From Andreesenia sp964489735 (lineage in GTDB: Bacteria; Bacillota; Clostridia; Tissierellales; Gottschalkiaceae), in contig CAZBAL010000021.1 of the NCBI GenBank assembly GCA_964489735.1, forward strand, positions 1 to 29,557: 29,557 nucleotides of DNA, written 5' to 3'. The notes beneath the pieces are model-generated. The model was not told the DNA's origin and did not search any database. It worked only from the letters and a program-made list of their open reading frames with translations. Numbering within the stretch: the stretch's first letter is position 1; each line of letters starts with the position of its first letter. The translations under genes and the position numbers were made by a program. Below, piece by piece: positions 16,290 through 24,759 of the stretch.

Positions 16290-19216
16290 TAGAACCACTC
16301 CGTATACTGATGCTTCAACCTGATTATATTATTGAACATATCCTTATTGTCATTTATAACATTCTCATTACCAAGTACGCATAGATAGTTTTCTTTCATT
16401 GCTTTTGTAAGTGGTTCTGAAAGCTGTTTTATTTTCTCCAAATCAGTAGATAAAGCTTGATTCAACAACTCATCAAGATCTTTGTAATCAACTTTATTTA
16501 TATATCTATTCAAAGAAAGCGAGGCTTTTAGTCTTGTAGTCAGCAATGGATCGAAGCAGCTCATAGATCCGATTATACTGCTCTCTATATCATCTTTGGA
16601 TATTTCCAGAGATGAAAGGTAAGATCCTATTCCATCATATACATCAACAGTATTCTTTAGATTAGGGTCTCTATATGAGAATGTTGCAACTGCACCGTTT
16701 CTGTAGAACTTAATACCAGCTCCATAAGCACCACCGATTGCTCTGATCTGATTGTGTAAAAAGTCCATATTCACAATATTGGCCACAACTTCCATAGAAC
16801 CTTCATATTTTATTCCATATTCATTAAGGTTAAATCCTTTAGACACATATTGAACATTAGAAGAGCTCAAGATACCTTCATTTTTCTGAGTTCTCTCTAT
16901 TGAAAAGTCAGCTTCAGGATATTCTTCTTCATTAAGCTTTTCAATAAAAGATGGCAGATACTTCTTGGCATCTTCATAGGCTTCGCTTTCCATAGTCAGA
17001 TGGATTAACAAGTTATTTCTATTGAATATCTTCTTATATAGAGCCTCCAGTTTCTGAACAATTTCTCCATACATTATTTCATAATCTGAATCAAGATCCT
17101 GTATGAAGAAATAGTATTCAAGACCTTTAGACTGTTCATTGTAATATGCGCTTTGCTGGAAATATGACATCATTCTATTCATTGCAACCACATTTCCGCT
17201 GTCATAAACTGACATTTCTATTTTAGATTTAGTTTCAAGTAAAATTTCTTTAAGTCTTTTCTTATCATCAAGGATAGACTTAAATGATATTTCATTAATC
17301 AAATCAACTGTTTTAGCCATTTTATCGTTCATGCATTTAGCAAAAAGCACAAACTTAGGATATAACTCTCCGGTATTGAAGTCTGTGTAGAGGTTCGCAA
17401 ATGTAGTTATATCACCAGCGTTCATATACACTTCATTTGAAAGAGTAGAGTAGTCATAATTTTCCGTATCCACATTTCCCAGTAAAGCTGAAAGAAGACT
17501 GAGGTATGGCAATTCTTCATAGGAAACTGATTTAGCATCAAAAACAAATCTCATATAGTTTACAGAATTTGTGAATTCATCTAAATGAAGCAGTTTAGCA
17601 CCCATGAATTCCTCTTCATTGAGTTCTATTCTTTCAATCTTTGTATCAATATCTTTGAGGTTCAGCTTTGGTATGGTAGCTTTATCTTCTTCAGAATCAA
17701 TTCTAGTTTGAAACTCAGAAAGTCTTTTGTTTTCTTCTATAAGTTCTTCTATTTCCTCATCATTCAATTCTTCTTTGTAGCTTTGAAGTCTTCTGTCAAC
17801 TTCAATATCAAGTCTTTCGTTCAGTCCGGGCTCAGGTTTTACCAATAACAGAATTTTATGAGGATTGTTCAGAACTCTTTCTGAAAGATATTCTTCAAAA
17901 TAACCGTTATAAAGCTTCACTTTAAGCTCTTCAAGTATTTCCTCATATTTAAGTCCATCTAGAGGGGACTTATCATATAGCCAAGTGTTGAACGCAGTAA
18001 TAAAGCTCAGAACACCTCTAGCAGAGTGATCGTGCTTTTCTCTTAGGCTGAATTCTATCTTGTTAACAGAAGCTCTAAGAAGGCTTTCATCTACACCGTT
18101 TTCAACTATGTCCTGGAATATTCCTCTTACGAGATTGTCGAAATAGAACTTCTTTTCAGGTTCAGCATTTTTTGCTATTATGCTGAATGTCTGATGAATA
18201 CCATCTGAATAGGATGACAGAACATCTTCACACACTTCGTTTTCGATTAGTGCCTTTCTAATAGGCGATGCCTGTGACTCTATGAACATCTCATTGAGAA
18301 TTTCATTCATCAGCACATCTTCTACATTGACAGTTTTCCCTGTACAGCATGAATATGCGATATATGACTTATCAAGATAATCCTCATCTTTAGAAAGAGA
18401 ATAATAAGCCTGTTTATCCTTTGGCTCTTCAAAAGCTTCCTGCATTTTAATATCAGAATCAACCTTTAAATAGTCATAGTTGTCAATATATTGAGCTATA
18501 TGCTCTAGTTCATCCTCTGTATTTCCATTACCGTATAGAAATATATAACTATTAGATGGATGATAATAAGATCTATGGAAGTCCAGAAACTCCTCATACT
18601 TGAGCTTAGGAATTCTATACGGATCTCCACCTGAATTGTATTTGTATATTGTATTAGGATAAAGTCCCTTCATAATTTTTTCCATAACTTGATCTTCCGG
18701 TGCCGACATAGCACCTTTCATTTCATTATAAACTACACCCTTGTATGATATGTTTTCATCAGGACTGTTGAGTTCATAATGCCACCCTTCCTGCATGAAT
18801 ATCTCTTTTGTATCATAGATTCTAGGATTGAAGACTGCATCCAGATATACATCCATGAGATTATGGAAATCTTTTGTATTTCTGCTTGCAACAGGATATA
18901 TTGTTTTATCGCTGAAAGTCATTGCATTTAAAAACGTTTGAAGAGATGATTTCAGCAAATCCATAAAAGGCTCTCTTGTTCTGTACTTTTCAGAACCGTT
19001 GAGTACAGTATGCTCTAATATATGAGCAACTCCAGTACTGTCATTTGGAGGAGTTCTAAAACCGATTCCAAATGTCTTGTTATGATCTTCATTCACTAAT
19101 TTCAACAACTTAGCTTTTGTATTAATATGTTCAAATATAAGAGCTTCAGAGTTTTCTTCGTTTACAAACTGTTTCTCTATAAGCTTAAAATTGCTGTATA
19201 TATTTCCAATTTTCAT
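16289..19216 (-). CDS. M16C zinc metallopeptidase, presequence-protease-like
   Basis: This 975-aa protein is a full-length insulinase-superfamily peptidase of the M16C (PreP-like) group, which degrade short unfolded peptides inside a closed chamber. ATG 19216 follows AAGGAG. The inverted zinc motif HILEH is at 65-69 and the third ligand is probably Glu165 in VVYNEMKGAMS. The two halves are joined by an acidic helical hinge (EELNDEEIEELIEENKRLSEF), as in PreP. The protein has no signal peptide, so it is cytosolic; a role in recycling peptides to amino acids fits an amino-acid-using anaerobe, but this is inference. An extended -10 lies 45 nt upstream. The downstream cls gene overlaps its stop codon. 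Confidence 0.93.
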   Translation of the reverse strand: MKIGNIYSNFKLIEKQFVNEENSEALIFEHINTKAKLLKLVNEDHNKTFGIGFRTPPNDSTGVAHILEHTVLNGSEKYRTREPFMDLLKSSLQTFLNAMTFSDKTIYPVASRNTKDFHNLMDVYLDAVFNPRIYDTKEIFMQEGWHYELNSPDENISYKGVVYNEMKGAMSAPEDQVMEKIMKGLYPNTIYKYNSGGDPYRIPKLKYEEFLDFHRSYYHPSNSYIFLYGNGNTEDELEHIAQYIDNYDYLKVDSDIKMQEAFEEPKDKQAYYSLSKDEDYLDKSYIAYSCCTGKTVNVEDVLMNEILNEMFIESQASPIRKALIENEVCEDVLSSYSDGIHQTFSIIAKNAEPEKKFYFDNLVRGIFQDIVENGVDESLLRASVNKIEFSLREKHDHSARGVLSFITAFNTWLYDKSPLDGLKYEEILEELKVKLYNGYFEEYLSERVLNNPHKILLLVKPEPGLNERLDIEVDRRLQSYKEELNDEEIEELIEENKRLSEFQTRIDSEEDKATIPKLNLKDIDTKIERIELNEEEFMGAKLLHLDEFTNSVNYMRFVFDAKSVSYEELPYLSLLSALLGNVDTENYDYSTLSNEVYMNAGDITTFANLYTDFNTGELYPKFVLFAKCMNDKMAKTVDLINEISFKSILDDKKRLKEILLETKSKIEMSVYDSGNVVAMNRMMSYFQQSAYYNEQSKGLEYYFFIQDLDSDYEIMYGEIVQKLEALYKKIFNRNNLLIHLTMESEAYEDAKKYLPSFIEKLNEEEYPEADFSIERTQKNEGILSSSNVQYVSKGFNLNEYGIKYEGSMEVVANIVNMDFLHNQIRAIGGAYGAGIKFYRNGAVATFSYRDPNLKNTVDVYDGIGSYLSSLEISKDDIESSIIGSMSCFDPLLTTRLKASLSLNRYINKVDYKDLDELLNQALSTDLEKIKQLSEPLTKAMKENYLCVLGNENVINDNKDMFNNIIRLKHQYTEWF

Positions 19217-19260
19217 ATTGAATGCTCCTTGTGCTTTGTATTTTTATAATTCATATAGTA

Positions 19261-19269
19261 ATTATACCA
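19261..19269 (-). promoter_or_regulatory. Extended -10 promoter for the M16C/cls unit
   Basis: Read on the minus strand this is TGG-TATAAT, an extended -10 element, about 45 nt before ATG 19216. No good -35 was found, which is common for extended -10 promoters. The same nine bases occur at 8972-8980 ahead of the MoxR/VWA unit. Confidence 0.5.
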
Positions 19270-19345
19270 TATTATTTTCCAGATATTATCGTATGGAATA
19301 ATGTGAAATATAGATTTAAGTGTAAAGATAAGGGTATCTTCTTTG

Positions 19346-19374
19346 TTGATAGTCCATAGGTACTATGAGATAAT
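19346..19374 (+). promoter_or_regulatory. Promoter for the HIRAN/MFS unit
   Basis: TTGATA (19346-19351) and GATAAT (19369-19374) are 17 bases apart, with TG one base before the -10. The leader to ATG 19457 is about 75 nt. Confidence 0.55.
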
Positions 19375-19456
19375 AAAATTAAGAAGGATGATACAGATAG
19401 TTGTGATAGAGATAGTTAATGAAAGTTAATATAAAAATTGATCACGGGAGGGAAGT

Positions 19457-19852
19457 ATGATGAAAGACTATATAACTCTAATTGGAGCAGATAACTATTA
19501 TGGTACAAAAATATTTTTTGTTGGCCAGAAAGTAAAGCTGATAAAAGATTTTGAAAATATGTACGATGAGGAAGCTATAAGAGTGGAAGTTGAAACGCTA
19601 AACACGGTAGGTTATGTGGCAAACAGTGTACACACAGTTGCTAAGGGAACAAAGAGTGCTGGAAGGATCTATGATACATTCAAAGATGAAATTTCCGGAA
19701 CAGTTAAATTCATAGTAAAAGATGTTGCCATAGTTGAGATAGACAATGTTTCAAAAGATGATGATTTAGACAGTCTGTTTATAAATAGAAGTAAAGTTGA
19801 AAAAATTAGCATAATAGATATGTCAGTATTTAATAAGGATTTTACAGACTAG
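19457..19852 (+). CDS. Stand-alone HIRAN-domain protein
   Basis: ATG 19457 or ATG 19460 can both be used with GGAGGG at 19447-19452. The 131-aa protein is essentially one HIRAN domain: YYGTKIFFVGQKVKLIKDFEN, MYDEEAIRVEVE and VGYVANS follow the family pattern (hydrophobic strand, N.YD..A..V, lG.v). HIRAN domains bind DNA ends or damaged DNA, usually fused to helicases or ubiquitin ligases. Small stand-alone forms occur in Firmicutes without a settled role. The acidic C-terminal tail (about 98-131) is specific to this copy. The gene is followed 40 nt later by an MFS transporter gene; a functional link between them is not obvious. Confidence 0.8.
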   Translation: MMKDYITLIGADNYYGTKIFFVGQKVKLIKDFENMYDEEAIRVEVETLNTVGYVANSVHTVAKGTKSAGRIYDTFKDEISGTVKFIVKDVAIVEIDNVSKDDDLDSLFINRSKVEKISIIDMSVFNKDFTD

Positions 19853-19892
19853 AGTATTGCTGATTTGTAAATGGGTAATTGGAGGAAATATT

Positions 19893-21128
19893 TTGGAAGA
19901 TAATATTAAAAAAACTGTTTGCAATGATGAGCTGGACAGACGTAAGAGTGGAGCGTACATTGTTTTCGTGTTGTTTGCAATTCTGCTTTTTAGTCTAAAC
20001 TTAAGAGCTCCACTTACGACAGCATCTATAATACTGGATAAGATATCTGTTGATTTGAACCTGAATGACACACAGAGCGGTTTCATGATGACAGTACCGC
20101 TCCTGGCTTTTGCGTTCTCATCTATTTTTATTTCAAATGCGGGAATAAAGTATGGATATACTAAAACTTTAATTTTCAGCAGCCTGATGCTCATAATAGG
20201 AACAAGCTTAAGGCTAGGATTTGGATATACAGGTCTCATTATTGGAACAGCAACAATTGGTCTTGGTATTGCGTTTGGAAATGTTCTGATACCGAGTATA
20301 ATAAAGTTGAAATTTTCTCAGAGGCTTGGACTTGTTACAGGTCTGTACAGTGTCGTTATGGGAGCTTTCTCCTCTCTATCGACAGGAATTGCACACCATC
20401 TGTCTACAAACAGAGGATTTTACTGGAAGAATATTCTTTCCATCTGGGTAATTCTATCAATAGTGACATCTGCTGTCTGGATATACCACAGATATGTAAA
20501 TAAGGATCTCATGATGAGCGATTGTGATAAAAGAAATTTCTTCGAGAGAAAAGAGATTTTCAAATCAAAAATAGCATGGGCAATAATAATATATATGGGA
20601 ATGCAGTCGTTTTTATTCTATACGGTTGTAACATGGCTACCTAAAATTCTGTATTTAAAGGGATTTGATAAAGAGTTTTCCGGCTTTATGCTGACGCTGT
20701 TTCAAGTTTCAGCACTTCCGTTTTCATTATTGGTGCCAATAGTAGCTTCGAAACTAAAGGATCAGAAGCTGATTGCGATATTTGTAGCCATGGGATATGT
20801 TTTAGGATCAGTCTTTCTTTACTTCTCATCATCAAAATATCAGATTATTATGTCTATAATAGTCATGTCAATAGGTACGTCCGGATCATATGCAGCAGCT
20901 ATAATACTTATGGAACTCAGATCTAGAAATGCAAATACCGTAGCGGTAATTTCAGGTCTATCTCAGTCCATAGGGTATTTACTGGCATCTACGGGTCCTG
21001 TTTTTTTAGGATATCTGTTTGACCATTCAGACAGAATAGAAGGACCAATAGCCGTGCTCGTATTGATTTCATTTATACTTGTAGTAGCAGGTGTAACAGC
21101 CGGTAAGCCGGGATATATTGATGATTAA
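19893..21128 (+). CDS. CynX/NimT-type MFS transporter
   Basis: This is a 12-helix major facilitator, about 411 aa. I use TTG 19893 because GGAGG at 19881-19885 gives 7-nt spacing; an upstream in-frame TTG at 19857 has no such site. The first helix carries SLNLRAPLTTASIIL, the signature of the CynX/NimT/YycB group of anion and small-molecule transporters, and the following loop DTQSGFMMTVPLLAFAFSS fits the first MFS motif region. The N-terminus is hydrophilic and charged (about 1-25). The substrate cannot be predicted: family members have been linked to cyanate, nitroimidazoles and sugar acids. It is probably cotranscribed with the HIRAN gene. Confidence 0.85.
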   Translation: MEDNIKKTVCNDELDRRKSGAYIVFVLFAILLFSLNLRAPLTTASIILDKISVDLNLNDTQSGFMMTVPLLAFAFSSIFISNAGIKYGYTKTLIFSSLMLIIGTSLRLGFGYTGLIIGTATIGLGIAFGNVLIPSIIKLKFSQRLGLVTGLYSVVMGAFSSLSTGIAHHLSTNRGFYWKNILSIWVILSIVTSAVWIYHRYVNKDLMMSDCDKRNFFERKEIFKSKIAWAIIIYMGMQSFLFYTVVTWLPKILYLKGFDKEFSGFMLTLFQVSALPFSLLVPIVASKLKDQKLIAIFVAMGYVLGSVFLYFSSSKYQIIMSIIVMSIGTSGSYAAAIILMELRSRNANTVAVISGLSQSIGYLLASTGPVFLGYLFDHSDRIEGPIAVLVLISFILVVAGVTAGKPGYIDD

Positions 21129-21156
21129 GATAAGTACAGCTGATAAAGGCAAAGAT

Positions 21157-21192
21157 TTGACCAAAAAAATGTATAATAGTATAATTATACTG
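21157..21192 (+). promoter_or_regulatory. mrp promoter with a palindrome over the -10
   Basis: TTGACC (21157-21162) and TATAAT (21180-21185) are 17 bases apart, one base short of the consensus. The 14 bases 21178-21191 (AGTATAATTATACT) are a perfect palindrome covering the -10, a position where a dimeric repressor could block RNA polymerase. No regulator was identified. Confidence 0.7.
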
Positions 21193-21245
21193 TGATAAAT
21201 ATTAATTAATAAAACTATAAAAGAGTATAGTTAGGGGGACTTAGA

Positions 21246-22079
21246 ATGAGTGATAATTGCACTCCAAGTGATTGTTCAAGTTGTACAGTGGGGGATTGTG
21301 GAGACAGACAAAGTTTAGAAGACTTTAGAGAACAGCCTCACAGATTAAGTAATATTAAGAAAAAAATTGCTATAGTAAGTGGTAAAGGTGGCGTTGGTAA
21401 GTCACTGGTAACTTCAATGATGTCAGTTCTTATGAGCAGAAAAGGATATAGCACTGCTATTTTAGATGCGGATATCACAGGTCCGTCTATTCCAAGAGTT
21501 TTTGGGATAAAAGACCATGCACTATCTAATGAAGATGGTCTATTGCCACTTAATACCAGAAGAGGTATTCAAGTTATGTCTGCAAATCTGCTTCTTGAAA
21601 ATGAAACAGATCCAGTTATTTGGAGAGGACCTGTCATAGCTGGAATGGTTAAGCAGTTCTGGACAGATGTAATATGGGGAGATGTCGACTATATGTTCAT
21701 AGACATGCCACCTGGAACAGGGGATGTTCCTCTTACAGTATTTCAGTCAATTCCTGTTGATGGAATAATCATCGTAACTTCACCTCAGGAACTGGTTTCT
21801 ATGATAGTTGAGAAAGCTGTTAATATGGCTAAAATGATGGATATTCCAATAATAGGAATAGTTGAAAATATGTCATATCTTGAGTGTCCTGATTGCAGCA
21901 AACATATAGACGTTTTTGGAAAGAGTAAAGTTGAAGAAGTTGCAAAGAGAAACAATATAGAGAACTTCGCTAAAGTTCCAGTAAATCCGAGTTTTGCAGA
22001 ACTAGCTGATAAAGGTCAGATAGATGACTTTGAAGGAAATTGGCTGGATAGCATGGCAGATGTGGTTGAGAAACTTTAG
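21246..22079 (+). CDS. mrp: Mrp/ApbC-type P-loop ATPase, iron-sulfur cluster carrier
   Basis: This is a 277-aa Mrp/NBP35-family ATPase that carries and transfers iron-sulfur clusters to apoproteins. ATG 21246 follows GGGGGAC. The deviant Walker A GKGGVGKS lies at 46-53, MPPGTGD at about 154-160, and the C-terminal CPDC (C214, C217) is the cluster-bridging motif of the dimer. The N-terminus adds a cysteine-rich segment with C5, C10, C13 and C18, resembling the N-terminal ferredoxin-like cluster region of NBP35 proteins more than the plain bacterial ApbC, as seen in a number of clostridia. It has its own promoter with an overlapping palindrome and its own terminator. Confidence 0.92.
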   Translation: MSDNCTPSDCSSCTVGDCGDRQSLEDFREQPHRLSNIKKKIAIVSGKGGVGKSLVTSMMSVLMSRKGYSTAILDADITGPSIPRVFGIKDHALSNEDGLLPLNTRRGIQVMSANLLLENETDPVIWRGPVIAGMVKQFWTDVIWGDVDYMFIDMPPGTGDVPLTVFQSIPVDGIIIVTSPQELVSMIVEKAVNMAKMMDIPIIGIVENMSYLECPDCSKHIDVFGKSKVEEVAKRNNIENFAKVPVNPSFAELADKGQIDDFEGNWLDSMADVVEKL

Positions 22080-22106
22080 TAAATAATATTATCGGTGCTT
22101 GAGTTT

Positions 22107-22131
22107 AAAGAGTGGTTAACCACTCTTTTTT
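22107..22131 (+). terminator. Terminator after mrp
   Basis: The bases 22107-22128 form a perfect 22-base palindrome centred on GTTAAC, giving an 8-bp stem with a small loop, followed by T6. Confidence 0.85.
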
Positions 22132-22221
22132 AAAATTGTAATAGCAGCAGTTTGAGATATGATTAATGGATTTGTGAGAAAATGATATGAATAGCATAAA
22201 TGAAGCGTGGAGAGGAAAAAT

Positions 22222-22941
22222 ATGAATGAAAAGTTTATCAGAACGGAAATGCTTTTAGGAAGTGATAGTATGGAAATTCTGAAAAATAGCAAAGTTGCAG
22301 TTTTTGGAATAGGTGGAGTTGGAGGATTTACAGTTGAAGCTCTCGGAAGATCCGGTGTTGGTAAACTAGTTCTTGTAGATTACGACACTGTTTCAGAGTC
22401 TAATATTAACAGACAGATAATTGCAACGGTTGATACTATAGGAAAGTTCAAAGTTGAAGTTATGGAGCAGCGACTTAAGTCTATAAATCCAGATATTATT
22501 GTCGAAGCAAAAAATCTATTAGCAAATAAAGATAATATAGATGAGCTTTTGACCGATGATATAGATTATGTGGTTGATGCTATAGATATGGTGAGCTCAA
22601 AGCTTCTTCTGATAGAGAAGTGCAAAGAGAAGAATATTGAAATAATTTCAGCAATGGGAGCAGGAAATAAAATCAATCCTTCGATGTTTGAAGTGACAGA
22701 CATACACAAAACTTCCATGTGTCCTTTAGCTAAAGTTATGAGAAAAGAATTAAGATCTAGAAATATAAAAAATCTAAAAGTTGTCTACTCTAAAGAAAGA
22801 CCTATTGAGAAGGTAATAGATTTAGATGATCCTGACAAAATTAAAAAGACACCTGGAAGCACACCTTTTGTGCCACCAGTATCAGGTCTTATAATAGCAT
22901 CCGAGGTTGTAAAAGATTTGATAAAATGGAAAGAACAATAA
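22222..22941 (+). CDS. tcdA: tRNA threonylcarbamoyladenosine dehydratase (TcdA/CsdL)
   Basis: This E1/ThiF-superfamily enzyme converts t6A at position 37 of ANN-decoding tRNAs to the cyclic form. ATG 22222 has GGAGAGG 6 nt upstream; an in-frame GTG at 22207 precedes that site. The 239-aa protein has the nucleotide-binding GIGGVG (29-34), VDYDTVSESNINRQI (the D.D.V..SN.NRQ pattern of the family), MGAGNKINP, and the SMCPLAKVMRKELR region typical of TcdA. It lacks a CXXC zinc pair, which separates it from ThiF/MoeB. It is followed 19 nt later by an RseC-like gene. Confidence 0.9.
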   Translation: MNEKFIRTEMLLGSDSMEILKNSKVAVFGIGGVGGFTVEALGRSGVGKLVLVDYDTVSESNINRQIIATVDTIGKFKVEVMEQRLKSINPDIIVEAKNLLANKDNIDELLTDDIDYVVDAIDMVSSKLLLIEKCKEKNIEIISAMGAGNKINPSMFEVTDIHKTSMCPLAKVMRKELRSRNIKNLKVVYSKERPIEKVIDLDDPDKIKKTPGSTPFVPPVSGLIIASEVVKDLIKWKEQ

Positions 22942-22960
22942 AGTTTGAGGAAGTGGAGCA

Positions 22961-23392
22961 ATGCAAGAAAAGGGAAAAGTAATATCTCAAAGAGGGAATA
23001 TAGCTGAGATTTCAGTAATAAGAGTCTCAGCATGTGGTGATAACTGTGCATCTTGTGGTGGAAACTGCAGTATTTCAGAAGTGAGAGTTAGTGCAGTATC
23101 AGAATTTGATTTAAGACCTGGTGACATTGTCACAATGGAAGCAACATCTAAATCCATGCTGATGTCAATTGCAATAGCCTATCTTCTGCCTCTTATATTA
23201 TTAGTAGGGGGAGCGATAGGTGGAGCTGAAGTGTTAAAAAATTATGGTTATGAGTCATATGAACTCGGAGGATTTGGAATAGGAATTCTCTGTTTGGTTA
23301 TATCGTTCTTTCTGATCAGGTTTTTAGGAAATAAAATGGCAGAAAATAAGGTTTTATTTGAAGTGATAAGAGTAGAGCATAGATCGCGATAA
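22961..23392 (+). CDS. RseC/SoxR-reducing-system-like membrane protein
   Basis: ATG 22961 follows GAAGTGGAG. The 143-aa protein has the RseC/MucC pattern: a beta-rich N-terminal part, a cysteine cluster C25, C29, C32 and C36 (ACGDNCASCGGNC), and two membrane helices (about 66-88 and 103-123). In organisms with Rnf these proteins are linked to SoxR reduction, but Firmicute homologues have no firm function; redox or metal-cluster work at the membrane is a reasonable inference. It is probably cotranscribed with tcdA. Confidence 0.85.
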   Translation: MQEKGKVISQRGNIAEISVIRVSACGDNCASCGGNCSISEVRVSAVSEFDLRPGDIVTMEATSKSMLMSIAIAYLLPLILLVGGAIGGAEVLKNYGYESYELGGFGIGILCLVISFFLIRFLGNKMAENKVLFEVIRVEHRSR

Positions 23393-23411
23393 CAATATAG
23401 ATTTATAATAT

Positions 23412-23448
23412 AAAAAGAGATAACTGTATCCACATTTATCTCTTTTTT
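23412..23448. terminator. Bidirectional terminator between rseC-like and thrE-like genes
   Basis: Arms 23412-23423 and 23436-23447 are perfect 12-base complements with A5 and T5 at their outer ends. The right arm overlaps the end of the convergent exporter gene. Confidence 0.85.
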
Positions 23449-23894
23449 ATTATTTCTATAGGTTGTTTTCTGCCTAAAGCAGACTTAGTTATTGAAGAAG
23501 CAACTATTACAGCAATTGCAATAGAGATAGCTGTAAATATAGTATCACTTCCAACTTTAATCGTTTCTGTAAAATCATTATTTATAAATTTAAGCATTGT
23601 ATAGTACATACCAGCACCTGGTACTAGAGGTATAATGCCAGGTATAATAAATACAGTCGCAGGCTTTTTAAATTTCTTAGCAAAAATTTCACCAAGAACA
23701 CCAACAGTTGCAGCACCTATAAAAGTACCGCCGATAATTGAGTTTAGATATCCAGAAGTGAAAGTCTTGAAAAGCCAACCAAGCATTCCGCATATACTTG
23801 ATCTGACTATACAGTTTTTAGGAGTGTTGAACAGAACTGAAAATCCAACGGTTGACATGAACGAAAAAAGAGCTTGTTTGAATACAAAGAGCAT
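23436..23894 (-). CDS. Threonine/serine exporter, small subunit (ThrE_2-like)
   Basis: This is a 152-aa membrane protein with four to five helices, corresponding to the C-terminal half of the fused ThrE exporter. ATG 23894 lies one base after the stop of the larger partner gene, and GGAGGT inside that gene's end supplies the ribosome binding site. The segments TVGFSVLFNTPKN and IIPGIIPLVPGAGMYYTML match the family; the PG..PLVPG signature recurs in the partner. A conserved role in exporting excess Thr or Ser is known for ThrE; the substrate here is inferred. Confidence 0.87.
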   Translation of the reverse strand: MLFVFKQALFSFMSTVGFSVLFNTPKNCIVRSSICGMLGWLFKTFTSGYLNSIIGGTFIGAATVGVLGEIFAKKFKKPATVFIIPGIIPLVPGAGMYYTMLKFINNDFTETIKVGSDTIFTAISIAIAVIVASSITKSALGRKQPIEIIKKR

Positions 23895-23895
23895 A

Positions 23896-24759
23896 TTACA
23901 GACCTCCAATATGAAAATGTGTAAATATTTTTATCGCAAGTCCGACTCCGAATGCAATAGACAGAGCAGAGAATACAGCCTCAGAACCTCTAGACAGACC
24001 AGCTAAAAAGTCTCCACTTAATGAATCTCTAGTGGCGTTTGTTATTGCAAAACCAGGTACTAAGGGCATAATAGAGCCGATAATTATCATATCTAAATGA
24101 TTCCCTATACCTAAGTTCATAAATCCGACAGCAAAAATTCCAGATAGAAATGAACATAGAAAATCATTAATATAACTGATCAGACTTATTCTAGCACCAA
24201 CTGTAGTTCTTATGAATATCACTAGTATACTTACAAAGAATGCAGCTAGAAAGTCATGATAGTTTCCACCGAAAAGAAGTGATGAAAAACCACCTATAAG
24301 TCCGCCACCTAAAACAGATTTTGTAAACAGTTTATAAGGGTCAATCTTTCTTATTCTTTTAAGTCTGGAGTATGCATCTTCAACGCACATGTCTGATGAA
24401 GTGAAATCACGCGAGAATTCATTTACCAAAGTGATTTTATTCAAATCTATACTTTTGATTTGAGTACGCTTGATAACTGTATTTATGTTATTGTCATATC
24501 CAATTGTCAAAAATATACCAGTAGGTATTACAAAGACATCTACGTAATTTACAATATCTATGGCCTTAGCTATTCTTATAATCGTGTCTTCAACCCTGTA
24601 AGTTTCGGCACCAGATTCTAGCATTATTTCCCCAGCGAATACAGCCATATTCATAGCTTTTCTAGCCTTTGCCTTACGCAATCTCTTCTCTTCACTTGTT
24701 AAATTTAAGTCAAAGACATCATTTCCATTTGGATTATATCCAGGTACACTGTAGGGCAA
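23896..24759 (-). CDS. Threonine/serine exporter, large subunit (ThrE_1-like)
   Basis: This 287-aa protein starts with TTG 24759 behind AGGAGGAG. A cytosolic N-terminal domain (about 25-140) contains the family pattern LESGAETYRVEDTIIRI, and about five membrane helices follow with IIGSIMPLVPGFAITNATRDSLSGD. It is the N-terminal half of ThrE split from its partner, which starts one base after its stop. Together they would form a membrane exporter for Thr/Ser or similar small molecules, fitting with glyA next door, though that link is only by position. No clear promoter was picked out upstream. Confidence 0.88.
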   Translation of the reverse strand: MPYSVPGYNPNGNDVFDLNLTSEEKRLRKAKARKAMNMAVFAGEIMLESGAETYRVEDTIIRIAKAIDIVNYVDVFVIPTGIFLTIGYDNNINTVIKRTQIKSIDLNKITLVNEFSRDFTSSDMCVEDAYSRLKRIRKIDPYKLFTKSVLGGGLIGGFSSLLFGGNYHDFLAAFFVSILVIFIRTTVGARISLISYINDFLCSFLSGIFAVGFMNLGIGNHLDMIIIGSIMPLVPGFAITNATRDSLSGDFLAGLSRGSEAVFSALSIAFGVGLAIKIFTHFHIGGL

